A stretch of 64,000 nt of DNA from an uncultured Bacilli bacterium (lineage in GTDB: Bacteria > Bacillota_I > Bacilli_A > RFN20 > CAG-826): contig CAKPBC010000001.1 in assembly GCA_934140155.1 (NCBI GenBank), forward strand, positions 62,001-126,000, in the 5' to 3' direction. A program made the translations under genes and the position numbers. This document shows positions 17,234-25,761 of the stretch, piece after piece (the stretch's first letter is position 1; each line of letters opens with the position of its first letter). Below the pieces are notes generated by a model that worked only from the letters and a program-made list of their open reading frames with translations, was not told where the DNA came from and did not search any database.

Positions 17234-18254
17234 AAATAAACATTGCATCTCCAAAAGAGAAGAAACGATATTTTTCTTTAACGGCTTCTTTATAACATTC
17301 TAAAATAAATTCACGTCCCGCAAGAGCGGATACAAGCATAATTAAAGTAGATTTAGGCAAATGGAAATTAGTAATTAGTCCATCAATCGCTAAATACTTA
17401 TATCCTGGATAAATAAATATTGAGGTATTGCCAGAGCATGCCTTAAAAGTTCCATATTCTTGCATAACAGATTCTAAAACACGTGTTGAGGTTGTACCAA
17501 TTGAAATAATTCGGCGATGTTCTTTTTTTGCTTTATTTAAGATATCCGCAGTTTCTTGGCTCATAACATAATATTCTGAGTGCATATGATGTTCTAAAAC
17601 ATCATTCACTTTTACTGGTCTAAATGTTCCTAAACCAATATGTAAAGTAACATCTACAACAATAACACCTTTTTGTTTTAATTTTTCAAATAATTCTTCC
17701 GTAAAATGAAATCCTGCAGTCGGAGCGGCGGCACTTCCTTCCACTTTAGCATAGACAGTTTGATAACGTGAATTATCATCACATTGTTTACGAATATATG
17801 GAGGTAAAGGCATTTTGCCTAATTTATCGAGCACTTCATAAAATACACCTTCATAAATCATATGCATAATACGAATGCCTTCTTCTTTAATTTCTAAACA
17901 TTCTGCTTTTAATTCACCATTTCCAAAAGAAACGATAGTGCCAACTTTAACCGTTTTAGCATTACCAACTAAACATTCCCAGTTGTCATTTTCTAATTGT
18001 TTTAACAATAACAATTCAACATGAGCATGAGTTTTTTCTTTTTCACCTAACAATCGAGCCGGTATAACCTTAGTGTTATTTCTAACCAAAACATCACCCG
18101 CATGTAAGTAATCAACAATATCATAAAAATGCTTATGTTCATAAGTTTTTGTATCTTTATTAATAACCATTAAACTAGATTCATCACGTTTTTTCGCTGG
18201 CGATTGCGCAATTAACTCTTCTGGTAAATCAAAATCAAATAAACTAATATCCAT
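17217..18254 (-). CDS. queA: tRNA preQ1 ribosyltransferase-isomerase QueA
   Basis: 345 residues. QueA transfers and isomerises the ribosyl group of S-adenosylmethionine onto preQ1 in tRNA, giving epoxyqueuosine. Family marks include FDFDLPEELIAQSPA, RNNTKVIPARLLGEKE, the GSAAAPTAGFHFTEEL motif and ITNFHLPKSTLIMLVSA. Its ATG at 18254 overlaps the last base of tgt. Between Tgt and QueH it completes the last three steps of queuosine synthesis. Confidence 0.97.
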   Translation of the reverse strand: MDISLFDFDLPEELIAQSPAKKRDESSLMVINKDTKTYEHKHFYDIVDYLHAGDVLVRNNTKVIPARLLGEKEKTHAHVELLLLKQLENDNWECLVGNAKTVKVGTIVSFGNGELKAECLEIKEEGIRIMHMIYEGVFYEVLDKLGKMPLPPYIRKQCDDNSRYQTVYAKVEGSAAAPTAGFHFTEELFEKLKQKGVIVVDVTLHIGLGTFRPVKVNDVLEHHMHSEYYVMSQETADILNKAKKEHRRIISIGTTSTRVLESVMQEYGTFKACSGNTSIFIYPGYKYLAIDGLITNFHLPKSTLIMLVSALAGREFILECYKEAVKEKYRFFSFGDAMFIYGKEN

Positions 18255-19378
18255 TAAAATCCCCTCTTATCTCCATATTTTTTTATAAATTCATCTTTAA
18301 AATCACCGAATCTGTCTTCTTGAATTGCCTTACGTGCTTCTTCCATCATGTGAATTAAAAATCTAATATTATGGATAGAAAGAAGTCTTTTTCCAAATGT
18401 TTCATCACATTTGTATAAATGTCTTAGATAAGCTTTTGTATAGTTTTTGCAACAATAGCAATCACATTCATCATCAAGTGGTGTAAAATCTTCTGCGTAT
18501 TTTAAATCACGGATATTAACTCGGCCTTTAGAAGTCATTAAAGCACCATGACGGGCAATTCTCGTCGGCAAAACGCAGTCAAACATATCTACGCCCATAG
18601 CAATTCCTTCTAAAATATAATCAATTGAACCAACACCCATTAAATATCTTGGCTTGTCTTTTGGTAAGTAAGGGACAGAATATTCAACCATTTTAAACAT
18701 AACATCTTTTGGTTCACCAATTGATGTACCGCCAATGGAATAACCATCAAAATCCATTTTTGTTAGTTCTTCCGCGCACATTTTACGTAAATCTGCGAAC
18801 TCGCCACCTTGGACAATACCAAATAAAGCTTGATCTTTTCTTGTATGTGCATCCTTACCTCTTTTCGCCCATCTTAAAGTACGTTCAACAGAATTTTTCA
18901 TATATTCATAACTAACAGGATATGGTGGACATTCATCAAAAGACATCGCAATATCTGCACCTAATTTTTGCTCAATATCAATAGCAATTTCTGGAGAAAA
19001 GAATAATTTCGCGCCATTTAAATGGTTTTTAAATGTTACTCCTTCTTCGGTTATTTTACGACGTTCCGCTAAAGAGAAAACTTGGAAACCACCAGAATCA
19101 GTAAGCATTGGTCCATCATAATTCATAAATTTATGTAAGCCACCAGCTTTTTCAACAATATCCGCACCTGGTCGTAAAGAAAGGTGATATGTATTAGCTA
19201 AAATTACTCCCGCCCCACAGGCCTTAACTTCTTCAGGTGATAAAGCTTTTACAGTTGCTAATGTTCCAACTGGCATAAACATCGGAACTTCAACATCACC
19301 ATGGGGAGTATGAAGTATTCCATATCTTGCCCCTGTTTGTTTACAAACATGTTTTATTTCTAACCAAAAATCTTTCAT
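18254..19378 (-). CDS. tgt: tRNA-guanine transglycosylase
   Basis: 374 residues from ATG 19378, preceded by GAGGAG; a TTG-initiated frame to 19402 lacks support. Tgt exchanges guanine 34 for preQ1 in GUN-anticodon tRNAs. Visible: the catalytic-region LTDSGGFQVFSLAERR, MSFDECPPYP, the nucleophile region FDCVLPTRIARHG and the zinc site CDCYCCKNYTKAYLRHL. First gene of tgt-queA-queH. No preQ1-making genes lie nearby, so the organism may salvage queuine or preQ1. Confidence 0.97.
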   Translation of the reverse strand: MKDFWLEIKHVCKQTGARYGILHTPHGDVEVPMFMPVGTLATVKALSPEEVKACGAGVILANTYHLSLRPGADIVEKAGGLHKFMNYDGPMLTDSGGFQVFSLAERRKITEEGVTFKNHLNGAKLFFSPEIAIDIEQKLGADIAMSFDECPPYPVSYEYMKNSVERTLRWAKRGKDAHTRKDQALFGIVQGGEFADLRKMCAEELTKMDFDGYSIGGTSIGEPKDVMFKMVEYSVPYLPKDKPRYLMGVGSIDYILEGIAMGVDMFDCVLPTRIARHGALMTSKGRVNIRDLKYAEDFTPLDDECDCYCCKNYTKAYLRHLYKCDETFGKRLLSIHNIRFLIHMMEEARKAIQEDRFGDFKDEFIKKYGDKRGF

Positions 19379-19405
19379 AATCTCAAGTCTCCTCGTAAGC
19401 AATAT

Positions 19406-19411
19406 ATTATA
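19406..19411 (-). promoter_or_regulatory. -10 element of the tgt operon
   Basis: Minus-strand TATAAT about 28 bp before the tgt start. Upstream TTGCTT (spacer 15) or TTTTGC (spacer 17) could be the -35; neither is strong. There is no room for a preQ1 riboswitch between this and the gene. Confidence 0.55.
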
Positions 19412-19430
19412 CCATTAATAGTCTTTAAGC

Positions 19431-19457
19431 AAAAGAAAAAAGCACAACTAAGGTGCT
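19431..19457 (-). terminator. Terminator of the phn operon
   Basis: Minus-strand stem AGCAC/GTGCT (5 bp, 7-base loop), followed by TTTTTTCTTTT, about 33 bp past the MBL-fold gene. Short stem, good T-run. Confidence 0.55.
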
Positions 19458-19490
19458 AATCTCAAAAAGTTATTGAAAACAAGGTAATCA

Positions 19491-20177
19491 TTAAATTACT
19501 CTTGCTATGTTAAATCCTTCATCAATGCATTTTTTTATTAACAAATCGCTATCAAAATGCATTAGAAATACTCTATTACGATATTCAAGCGGTATTTCTT
19601 TACATAAAGTATTTAAACCGATATGAAAATTAGAATCTTTATCACTAACTTCATGATAGAGAGTATCTAATTCACCTGCAAAAAACATTTGTTTTGCTTT
19701 CTTATTTAATAAACATGTGTCTCCAGAATAAAAGAATTTTTCTAAAGGAGAATAAACAAAATAACTACGACTATCCGATATGTGTTTTGCCTCAACTGAT
19801 TCAATAGTAACATTCTTATCTTTATAAATCTTATCTTCAATAATTTTGACCAATTCATAGTTATAATCTGTTAATTTTAAAAATGCTATCATTTTGTTTT
19901 TATTTGAGCACAAAATAGTTACATTATGGACCGGATTTATAATAGTTAAATAAACGAGCAATGCTTCAAGTGAGCCAATATGATCCCCATGCATATGTGT
20001 TATAGAAATAACCACATCATTTTCTTTGCTAAAATTGATATATTTTACAATTTTGCTAGCAATTTTTTCTCCGCAATCAAAAATATAAAAAGTATTATCA
20101 TATTTAAAATAAGCTGCTGTGTTATCTAAATCATAATTAAATGCTGAACCATTACCTAAAAATTTTAAACTAGTCAT
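19491..20177 (-). CDS. MBL-fold metallo-hydrolase, RNase Z-like
   Basis: 228 residues. Metallo-beta-lactamase fold with the metal motif HMHGDH at 61-66, the second-site Asp in YSGDTC and a C-terminal His in LMHFDSD; the layout resembles the RNase Z/phosphodiesterase branch but lacks the exosite arm. It overlaps the upstream P-loop kinase gene by 8 bp and ends the phn operon. A metallo-hydrolase of this fold, PhnP, opens a cyclic phosphate in the C-P lyase pathway; this protein is not a clear PhnP and no C-P lyase genes are seen. Substrate unknown; RNA or nucleotide phosphodiester is the best guess. Confidence 0.75.
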   Translation of the reverse strand: MTSLKFLGNGSAFNYDLDNTAAYFKYDNTFYIFDCGEKIASKIVKYINFSKENDVVISITHMHGDHIGSLEALLVYLTIINPVHNVTILCSNKNKMIAFLKLTDYNYELVKIIEDKIYKDKNVTIESVEAKHISDSRSYFVYSPLEKFFYSGDTCLLNKKAKQMFFAGELDTLYHEVSDKDSNFHIGLNTLCKEIPLEYRNRVFLMHFDSDLLIKKCIDEGFNIARVI

Positions 20178-20640
20178 TTACATAAACCACCTTAATAAAA
20201 TTGTAGCGGTAAATATTATCTGAACTTGGATCTTTATATCTTTCCATCATTGATAATATAACATCTTCTGGCACCCATTTTTCTTCTTGTCTTTTATGAT
20301 TTCGCTTTAGAATTGTATCAATATTTGCTTTTAACATTACTAATTGAATGTAGTCAGCGCCTTTTATTTTATCAAGAAAATAGTTTCTTCTTTTGTCATC
20401 TAAAAATGTCGAGTCTAAAACAACTGTAATATTTTCATTATTAGTTAATAATACATTAGCAGTTTCAATCATTTTATCATAAACAATATTCATATCTTCA
20501 AGAATTACACGATAATCATGAGTAATAGCAAAACGTGTTTCATCACTTGAAATAATATGACAATTCTCATCTTTTATTGATTGAGCATAATATGATTTTC
20601 CTGTTCCAGGAAGTCCCGCTAAAAGAATTAATTTACGCAT
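20170..20640 (-). CDS. P-loop kinase, polynucleotide-kinase-like
   Basis: 156 residues. Walker A GLPGTGKS lies at 9-16, a Walker-B-like VVLDSTF near residue 82, and an Arg-rich lid (LKRNHKRQEEKW) follows, the plan of T4 polynucleotide-kinase-like and zeta-toxin-related kinases. It would transfer phosphate from ATP to a nucleotide, RNA end or small substrate. The ATG is 2 bp past the phnE stop without a clear ribosome site, so translation is likely coupled. It is part of the phn transport operon, suggesting it acts on an imported compound, but substrate is not readable from sequence. Confidence 0.7.
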   Translation of the reverse strand: MRKLILLAGLPGTGKSYYAQSIKDENCHIISSDETRFAITHDYRVILEDMNIVYDKMIETANVLLTNNENITVVLDSTFLDDKRRNYFLDKIKGADYIQLVMLKANIDTILKRNHKRQEEKWVPEDVILSMMERYKDPSSDNIYRYNFIKVVYVND

Positions 20641-20642
20641 AA

Positions 20643-21533
20643 CTACACTAATTTCTTTCTTAAGAATGATGATAATAAATCGACAGCAATAACCAATATA
20701 ATTACACCATATAAAACCGCGGCTAATTCACTCCAGTGTTCATTTTGTGAATAAACATTAATCGGATAACCAACACCGCCAGCACCAACTAATCCTAAAA
20801 TTGAAGCGGTACGAATATTTAAATCAAAACGATATAAAATAACATTGGCAAAGTTAGGAGCTATTTGTGGTACTACACCATATTGAATTCGTGTAAAAGG
20901 AGTTGCACCAACCGCATCAAGCGCTTCAATAGGTTCATTAGAAATTAAGTCTAATTGTTCCGAATACATTTTCCCAATCATACCAACGGAATGGATTGAA
21001 AGTACAGCAACACCAGTAACTGGTCCAAAGCCAAACACTTGAATAAATATATATCCTAATAACAATTCCGGGAAAGTTCTAATCAAAATTAAAAAGGTTT
21101 CCGAAATAATTGCATATTTTCCAACTATTTTGCGGCTTGCCAAAAATCCAAACGGAATAGAAAGCAAAGAAGATATTGTTGTTCCAACAAACGCTATTGC
21201 AAATGTTTGAATCACTTGATAAATAACTGATGTTGAAAAATCAAATAATTCTCCAAAGCCAAACATATATTCAAAATTAGGATGTAAAAAGCCTTCAAGC
21301 ATTTTTCCTAATTTACCCCAGTTTGGGTTTCTAAAATGGTTAAATAAATCTACATCTAGACTAAAATATAAAACAATCCCAACAAGCAATACAATAAATA
21401 CTAAATTATAAATCCATTTTTTCGGTCTTGCTTTGTATGCCTCATCAATTGTTGTAAAATGGTGTTGGACTTTATAAAACATTTTCTTGTACCAAGGCAA
21501 CTTAGTATATGCATTTTCTTCTATAGTTTTCAT
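20643..21533 (-). CDS. phnE: Phosphonate-type ABC transporter permease (second)
   Basis: 296 residues with about six membrane helices and the PhnE binding-protein-dependent transport signature (EALDAVGATPFTRIQYGVVPQ, the EAA loop that contacts the ATPase), then LNIRTASILGLVGAGGVG. An N-terminal cytoplasmic stretch of about 35 residues precedes TM1. It pairs with the permease encoded upstream (1 bp between genes), and both are served by PhnC and PhnD. Confidence 0.92.
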   Translation of the reverse strand: MKTIEENAYTKLPWYKKMFYKVQHHFTTIDEAYKARPKKWIYNLVFIVLLVGIVLYFSLDVDLFNHFRNPNWGKLGKMLEGFLHPNFEYMFGFGELFDFSTSVIYQVIQTFAIAFVGTTISSLLSIPFGFLASRKIVGKYAIISETFLILIRTFPELLLGYIFIQVFGFGPVTGVAVLSIHSVGMIGKMYSEQLDLISNEPIEALDAVGATPFTRIQYGVVPQIAPNFANVILYRFDLNIRTASILGLVGAGGVGYPINVYSQNEHWSELAAVLYGVIILVIAVDLLSSFLRKKLV

Positions 21534-21534
21534 A

Positions 21535-22410
21535 TTAACTAATTTTCCTCCTTAAGTAACTAGAAATAAGTTGTAAAACGAATACAACAATAAATAATGG
21601 GACTAAAATAGCACCAATCTTATCATATTGTGTTGATTCCATTGCATCGGATAATAATTGGCCAATACCACCAGCGCCAACGAATCCTAATACAACTGAA
21701 GCACGAATGTTGATTTCAAATGTGTAGATGAAATTTGAAATAAACATTGGATTTGCTTGTGGGTGAATAGCTAATGCATAAGCTTGTAATCTATTCGCAC
21801 CATTAGATATTGCTACTTCAAAAGGATTCATATCTACAGTTTCTACGTATTCATACATTAATTTAAAAATAATACCAAATGTAAATAAGGTCATCGCAAA
21901 AACACCTGCTGTTTCACTATAGCCATAAAATATAGCTCCGATAATAGCTAATACAAATGTCGGAATAGTACGCAAAATATTCACTAATACACGCACAATT
22001 TGATTAACAACTTTGTTTTTCATAACATTAGAAGATGCTAACATATAAAAAGGAACAGCTAGCAAAGTACCAAATACTGTGGCAATAAAAATCATTTCGA
22101 CAGTTTGCCATATTTTAAAACACGCCACATTCCATAAATAATCCCACCATGCATCTCTTGTTTTTAGCGACCACTCTGATGGTACAAATAGTTGAGAAAC
22201 AATTTCACCTAATTTATCAAATCTTATCTTATTGTCCATTGGTAAAAATATAAAACATAGACCAAATATTAGCGCATACAAAAGAACCCATACTAAAATT
22301 AGTGATCTTTTCTTTTCCACTACTTTAGTAGGATTTCCAAATTCATCCGTGCTAACAACCATGGTTTTATGAGTTAGGCGATATAAAAAACCATTATTTT
22401 GTGGTTCCAT
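21535..22410 (-). CDS. phnE: Phosphonate-type ABC transporter permease (first)
   Basis: About 291 residues. The likely start is ATG 22410, with GGAG 9 bases upstream; the frame reaches 22416. Six membrane helices, with the EAA-type loop (FEVAISNGANRLQAYALAIHPQ) and INIRASVVLGFVGAGGIG near the C terminus, paralogous to the following permease. The start lies inside the end of phnC, so the three transporter genes are translationally linked. Confidence 0.92.
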   Translation of the reverse strand: MEPQNNGFLYRLTHKTMVVSTDEFGNPTKVVEKKRSLILVWVLLYALIFGLCFIFLPMDNKIRFDKLGEIVSQLFVPSEWSLKTRDAWWDYLWNVACFKIWQTVEMIFIATVFGTLLAVPFYMLASSNVMKNKVVNQIVRVLVNILRTIPTFVLAIIGAIFYGYSETAGVFAMTLFTFGIIFKLMYEYVETVDMNPFEVAISNGANRLQAYALAIHPQANPMFISNFIYTFEINIRASVVLGFVGAGGIGQLLSDAMESTQYDKIGAILVPLFIVVFVLQLISSYLRRKIS

Positions 22411-23179
22411 TATCATCCACTCCTAATTTCTCATTATGGTTTAAAGAACGGCCATAAATTTTGATTAATGCTTCTTCTGTTACTTCTTCTGGCTTTCCGT
22501 CAAATACAATTTCACCTGCACGAATACCAATAATTCTTGTTGCATATTTAAGTGCTAAATCTACATGGTGCATATTAGCAACAATAGTAATTTTTTCTTC
22601 TTGATTAATTCTTTTAAAGTCATCCATAACTGATAAAGTAGTGATTGGGTCAAGAGACGCAACTGGCTCATCAGCTAATATCAATGATGGTTGTTGAGTT
22701 AAGGCTCTTGCAAGAGCAACTCTTTGCATTTGTCCTCCACTTAATTGATCAGCACGAACAAATGCTTTATCGAGAATGCCTAACTTATCAAGTGATTGTA
22801 AGGCAAGCATTTTTTCTTCCTTTGAATATAGGCCAAAAATACACTCAAAGGTAGAGTGATAACCCACTCTACCTGAGAGAACATTTTTATAGACACTAGA
22901 ACGTTTCACCAAATTGAATGATTGGAATATCATACCGATATTTTTACGGATTGAACGAAGTTCTTTACCTTTAGCAGCAGAAATATCTTTTCCATTAACC
23001 ATTAGTTTTCCGCTAGTAATCGGATGCATTTTGTTAATAGTTCTAATTATTGTTGATTTTCCAGCGCCTGATAGGCCAATAATACAAACGAAATCTCCAT
23101 CATTGATAGTCAATTTTACATTTTTCAAAGCCGTAAATCCATTTGGGTACGTCTTTGTAACATTTTCAAAGACTATCAT
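22394..23179 (-). CDS. phnC: Phosphonate-type ABC transporter ATP-binding protein
   Basis: 261 residues, a complete ABC ATPase: Walker A GLSGAGKSTI near 35-44, the ABC signature QLSGGQMQRVALARAL, Walker B LILADEPVASLD and the switch His in NMHHVDLAL. The PhnC-type insert GRVGYHSTFECIFGLYS is present, which favours phosphonate/phosphite over other PAAT-type systems. Confidence 0.93.
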   Translation of the reverse strand: MIVFENVTKTYPNGFTALKNVKLTINDGDFVCIIGLSGAGKSTIIRTINKMHPITSGKLMVNGKDISAAKGKELRSIRKNIGMIFQSFNLVKRSSVYKNVLSGRVGYHSTFECIFGLYSKEEKMLALQSLDKLGILDKAFVRADQLSGGQMQRVALARALTQQPSLILADEPVASLDPITTLSVMDDFKRINQEEKITIVANMHHVDLALKYATRIIGIRAGEIVFDGKPEEVTEEALIKIYGRSLNHNEKLGVDDNGTTK

Positions 23180-23212
23180 AATTTCATTTCCTTTTTAATT
23201 AATTTTTATTTC

Positions 23213-24298
23213 TTATTTTGTATTTAATAAACCTTTGTCAACACAGAATTGATAGAATTTTCTTTCGTTTTCAAAATCAGAATCTTTAGCATCAGTATAG
23301 CCTGTGTGTGAATATAAGTTATAAAGATAGAAAGCACCTGTGCCTTCTTTATCAATGCTACCATCTTTAACTAATTCTTTGAAAGCATGTTTAACAGCTT
23401 CTTTGATTTTTGGATCAAGATTAGCACGGCAAGAAATAGTATCATTATAAATACCATCAGTAATTGCTACTACTTTATAATCTTCAAATAATTTATCATC
23501 TTTGTAGTGTTTACTATCTGATTTAGAATAGAAGTTAGAATATCTAACATCAGTATAACCCCAGAATCCAGCAATTTCGCCATTCATCATAGCTTCACAA
23601 GCTGCAGTATAACCAGATTGGAAATATTTACCTTTGATTTGTTTTGTTGCATCTGTGATATCATCAACCATTTCCATACCATGTTCATATAAATAATGTA
23701 ATGGTCTTAAATAGCCAGCGCCTGAAGTTGTTCCCATTCTACCAATAGTTAAACCAGCCATATCAAGAATATCAATTTTTCCATCTTTATTAGCATCTTT
23801 ATAATATTCATTTCTTACTACTAATTGTGAAGAGTACCAGTTAACATCTGTATTAGATTGTTCACCATGATAAGTATATCCTTCGATTTCTTGGTTCATA
23901 GCTTTAATTTGGTCAGCTTCAGTTGTGTAATCTTCTTGAACTTTATAACCTTTACGAACAGAAGTCATTAATACTTCTACTTTTCCTGGATTCTTTAATG
24001 TTGCTTCAGCATAACCAGAAGCTGTTAAGAAACCAATATCAAGTTGATCAGATAATAAACCTTGAGTTGTAGCAGCATAGCTTGTACCAGTAGTAATATT
24101 GAATCTGTATTCTGGTTCAATTTTCGAAAGCATTGGTGCCATTTTTTTAGCTAAAGTAGCTAATTTACCTGGGTCATTAGATGGTACGAATTGGATGTTA
24201 ATAACTTGTCTGTTATCTTTGTTACATGAAGATAATCCAGCAGCACCACATAATAACATTAATGCAGTCATAGACATTGTAAAAATAGATTTTTTCAT
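23213..24298 (-). CDS. phnD: Phosphonate/phosphate-type substrate-binding lipoprotein
   Basis: 361 residues. A signal peptide ends at the lipobox LSSC (Cys 25), so it is a membrane-tethered receptor. The PhnD fold is seen in IQFVPSNDPGKLATLAKK, LDIGFLTASGYAEA and TTSGAGYLRPLHYLYEHG. Residues around 170-182 hold an insert, DANKDGKIDILD, that matches an EF-hand/dockerin calcium loop and is unusual for this family. First gene of the operon, with AGGAGG and a good promoter. Ligand could be a phosphonate, phosphite, phosphate or organophosphate; sequence alone does not decide. Confidence 0.88.
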   Translation of the reverse strand: MKKSIFTMSMTALMLLCGAAGLSSCNKDNRQVINIQFVPSNDPGKLATLAKKMAPMLSKIEPEYRFNITTGTSYAATTQGLLSDQLDIGFLTASGYAEATLKNPGKVEVLMTSVRKGYKVQEDYTTEADQIKAMNQEIEGYTYHGEQSNTDVNWYSSQLVVRNEYYKDANKDGKIDILDMAGLTIGRMGTTSGAGYLRPLHYLYEHGMEMVDDITDATKQIKGKYFQSGYTAACEAMMNGEIAGFWGYTDVRYSNFYSKSDSKHYKDDKLFEDYKVVAITDGIYNDTISCRANLDPKIKEAVKHAFKELVKDGSIDKEGTGAFYLYNLYSHTGYTDAKDSDFENERKFYQFCVDKGLLNTK

Positions 24299-24683
24299 AA
24301 ATTTCCTCCTGCGACATTTGCGCGTTCTTATCTATTTTGAATTAGGAAGATTTAATACTGTAGTCTTCTCTTCCTTCTTCTAATTTATTATACACAATAT
24401 TATCTACTATACAAAATGTTTTTTTATAAAAAACGTCGATTGCAAGCCACTTTTTTATAAAATTTTGTGGTTGGTTCACTTCTATTATACTATAGAACAA
24501 ACTAAAAAAAATAGTCTTTTTTATATAAAATCGTTTTCATAATTTTTTACTAGACTTTATCAACAAATTGTTATAAACTTAAAATGAACCCACCAAAAAT
24601 AGAAAAATAATTATTATAATAACGCTCAATTTTTTTAAAATGTTTTTTTTAATGTTTTTTTATTTTTTTCATAAACTAATTAT
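24299..24683. other. Intergenic region between phnD and the small plus-strand gene
   Basis: It contains the phnD promoter and an 80-bp leader. Within the leader an imperfect inverted repeat (arms at 24340-24350 and 24369-24385; GGAAGA/TCTTCC plus AATTA/TAATT around a bulge) could form a hairpin upstream of the AGGAGG. From 24420 to 24683 the DNA is extremely AT-rich, with long A and T tracts and no convincing further element. Confidence 0.5.
24387..24414 (-). promoter_or_regulatory. Promoter of the phn operon
   Basis: Minus-strand TTGTAT (24409-24414), 16-base spacer, TATAAT (24387-24392), about 90 bp before phnD. Confidence 0.65.
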
Positions 24684-24869
24684 ATGTACTTTAATTACCA
24701 TGGAATTATAAAAAAGAAAATAAAAGCAGGTCTATTAATACGATATGAGTATCTTGACTCATTTCATAACATTAAACCTGCTTTAGTTTTGTATTTTAAG
24801 GATGGAAGTGTTTATCCAATTAGGGAATATCGCTGGCACGAATATTACGAGTTTCTTAACGATTTATAA
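24684..24869 (+). CDS. Small conserved protein, delta-VPH-like family
   Basis: 61 residues, basic. The pattern FNYH at the start, a middle PALVLYFKDGSVYPIRE and a final RWHEYYEFL resembles a small Firmicutes family sometimes labelled 'thermostable hemolysin delta-VPH homologue', whose real function is unknown; I match it from memory of the family pattern only. No good ribosome site is seen before the ATG, and the frame runs 14 bp into the convergent udk gene. The protein-like composition, in contrast to the AT-rich flank, supports it being real. Confidence 0.55.
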   Translation: MYFNYHGIIKKKIKAGLLIRYEYLDSFHNIKPALVLYFKDGSVYPIREYRWHEYYEFLNDL

Positions 24870-25485
24870 GCTCGTTAATTCTACGCATAACTTTTTCAAT
24901 TTGTATTTCATCTAAGCCATTATTATCATTATTAATAAAGACAATATCACAATCATCTTTTGTTGGTTCTATATATTGATAATGACATGGCTTAACAGTA
25001 GTTAAGTATTGATCAATTACTGATTCGATTGTGCGTCCTCTTTCTTTAACATCTCGAGATAATCTTCTTAATACGCGTACATCAGCATCAGTATCTACAT
25101 AAATAGATAAATCTAATAAATCACGAATACCCGGTACTTGATAAATCATAATACCTTCAACAATGATAATTTTTTTAGGCTCCACTAATTGGGTTTCTTT
25201 GATTCGTGAGTGAGTTTTAAAATCGTAAATTGGTTTTTGGATACTTTTGCCTTCTAATAATTCTTTTAAATGTTTACTAAATAATGGTGCATCATATGAT
25301 TCTGGAACATCATAATTGCTTTTGGCTCTTTCTTCTGGAGATAAGTGACTGCGGTCATTACAATAGGTGTCATAAGAGACACGAACTAAATCATCTTTGA
25401 ATATTGTTTCTAGATAATCAGATAAAGTTGTTTTTCCTGAACCCGAGCCTCCGCCAATGGCAATTAGTATACTTTTTCTTTCCAT
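24856..25485 (-). CDS. udk: Uridine kinase
   Basis: 209 residues, standard length. It phosphorylates uridine and cytidine with ATP or GTP in pyrimidine salvage. P-loop GGGSGSGKTT at 10-19, then the nucleoside-binding YDTYCNDRSHLSPEER, NYDVPESYDAPLF, FKTHSR and VEGIMIYQVPGIRDL; the RRLSRDVKERGRTIESV lid is intact. It is transcribed alone from a promoter just upstream and converges on the small gene before it. Confidence 0.95.
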   Translation of the reverse strand: MERKSILIAIGGGSGSGKTTLSDYLETIFKDDLVRVSYDTYCNDRSHLSPEERAKSNYDVPESYDAPLFSKHLKELLEGKSIQKPIYDFKTHSRIKETQLVEPKKIIIVEGIMIYQVPGIRDLLDLSIYVDTDADVRVLRRLSRDVKERGRTIESVIDQYLTTVKPCHYQYIEPTKDDCDIVFINNDNNGLDEIQIEKVMRRINELINR

Positions 25486-25525
25486 AGTGATTCCAACTTT
25501 CCGATAAAATTATTTACCGTAAGTT

Positions 25526-25554
25526 AGTTTATATTGTTGCTCGCATAAAGTAAA
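25526..25554 (-). promoter_or_regulatory. Promoter of udk
   Basis: Minus-strand TTTACT (25549-25554), 17-base spacer, TAAACT (25526-25531), about 40 bp before the start codon. Confidence 0.55.
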
Positions 25555-25641
25555 CTATTTTATGATTTTTTTAAAATCAATAATAAAATTAGCAAATTGA
25601 ATTTTTAAAATTTGATTTGTTATATATCACTTCAAACAATT

Positions 25642-25663
25642 AAAACATCCAGAAAACATCCAG
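25642..25663 (+). repeat. Exact 11-bp tandem repeat upstream of the DUF3737 gene
   Basis: AAAACATCCAG occurs twice without a gap, about 100 bp before the DUF3737 start. The period is one helical turn, which would suit a regulator binding the same DNA face twice; it may also be chance in AT-rich DNA. Confidence 0.5.
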
Positions 25664-25761
25664 AAAAACAATTTAAAATTTTTAATTTATATAATTAACA
25701 TAATGCAAATCACTTTAAAAATTTTTTAACATCTAATATAATATGAACGGAGATGAGACTA

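Noticed and set aside
19379..19430. preQ1 riboswitch before tgt
   Set aside because: The -10 lies about 28 bp from the start codon, leaving no room for the aptamer, and no matching stem-loop is seen.
24855..24877. TTAACGA/TCGTTAA inverted repeat at the udk end
   Set aside because: Lies inside two overlapping coding ends and lacks a T-run, so not a terminator.
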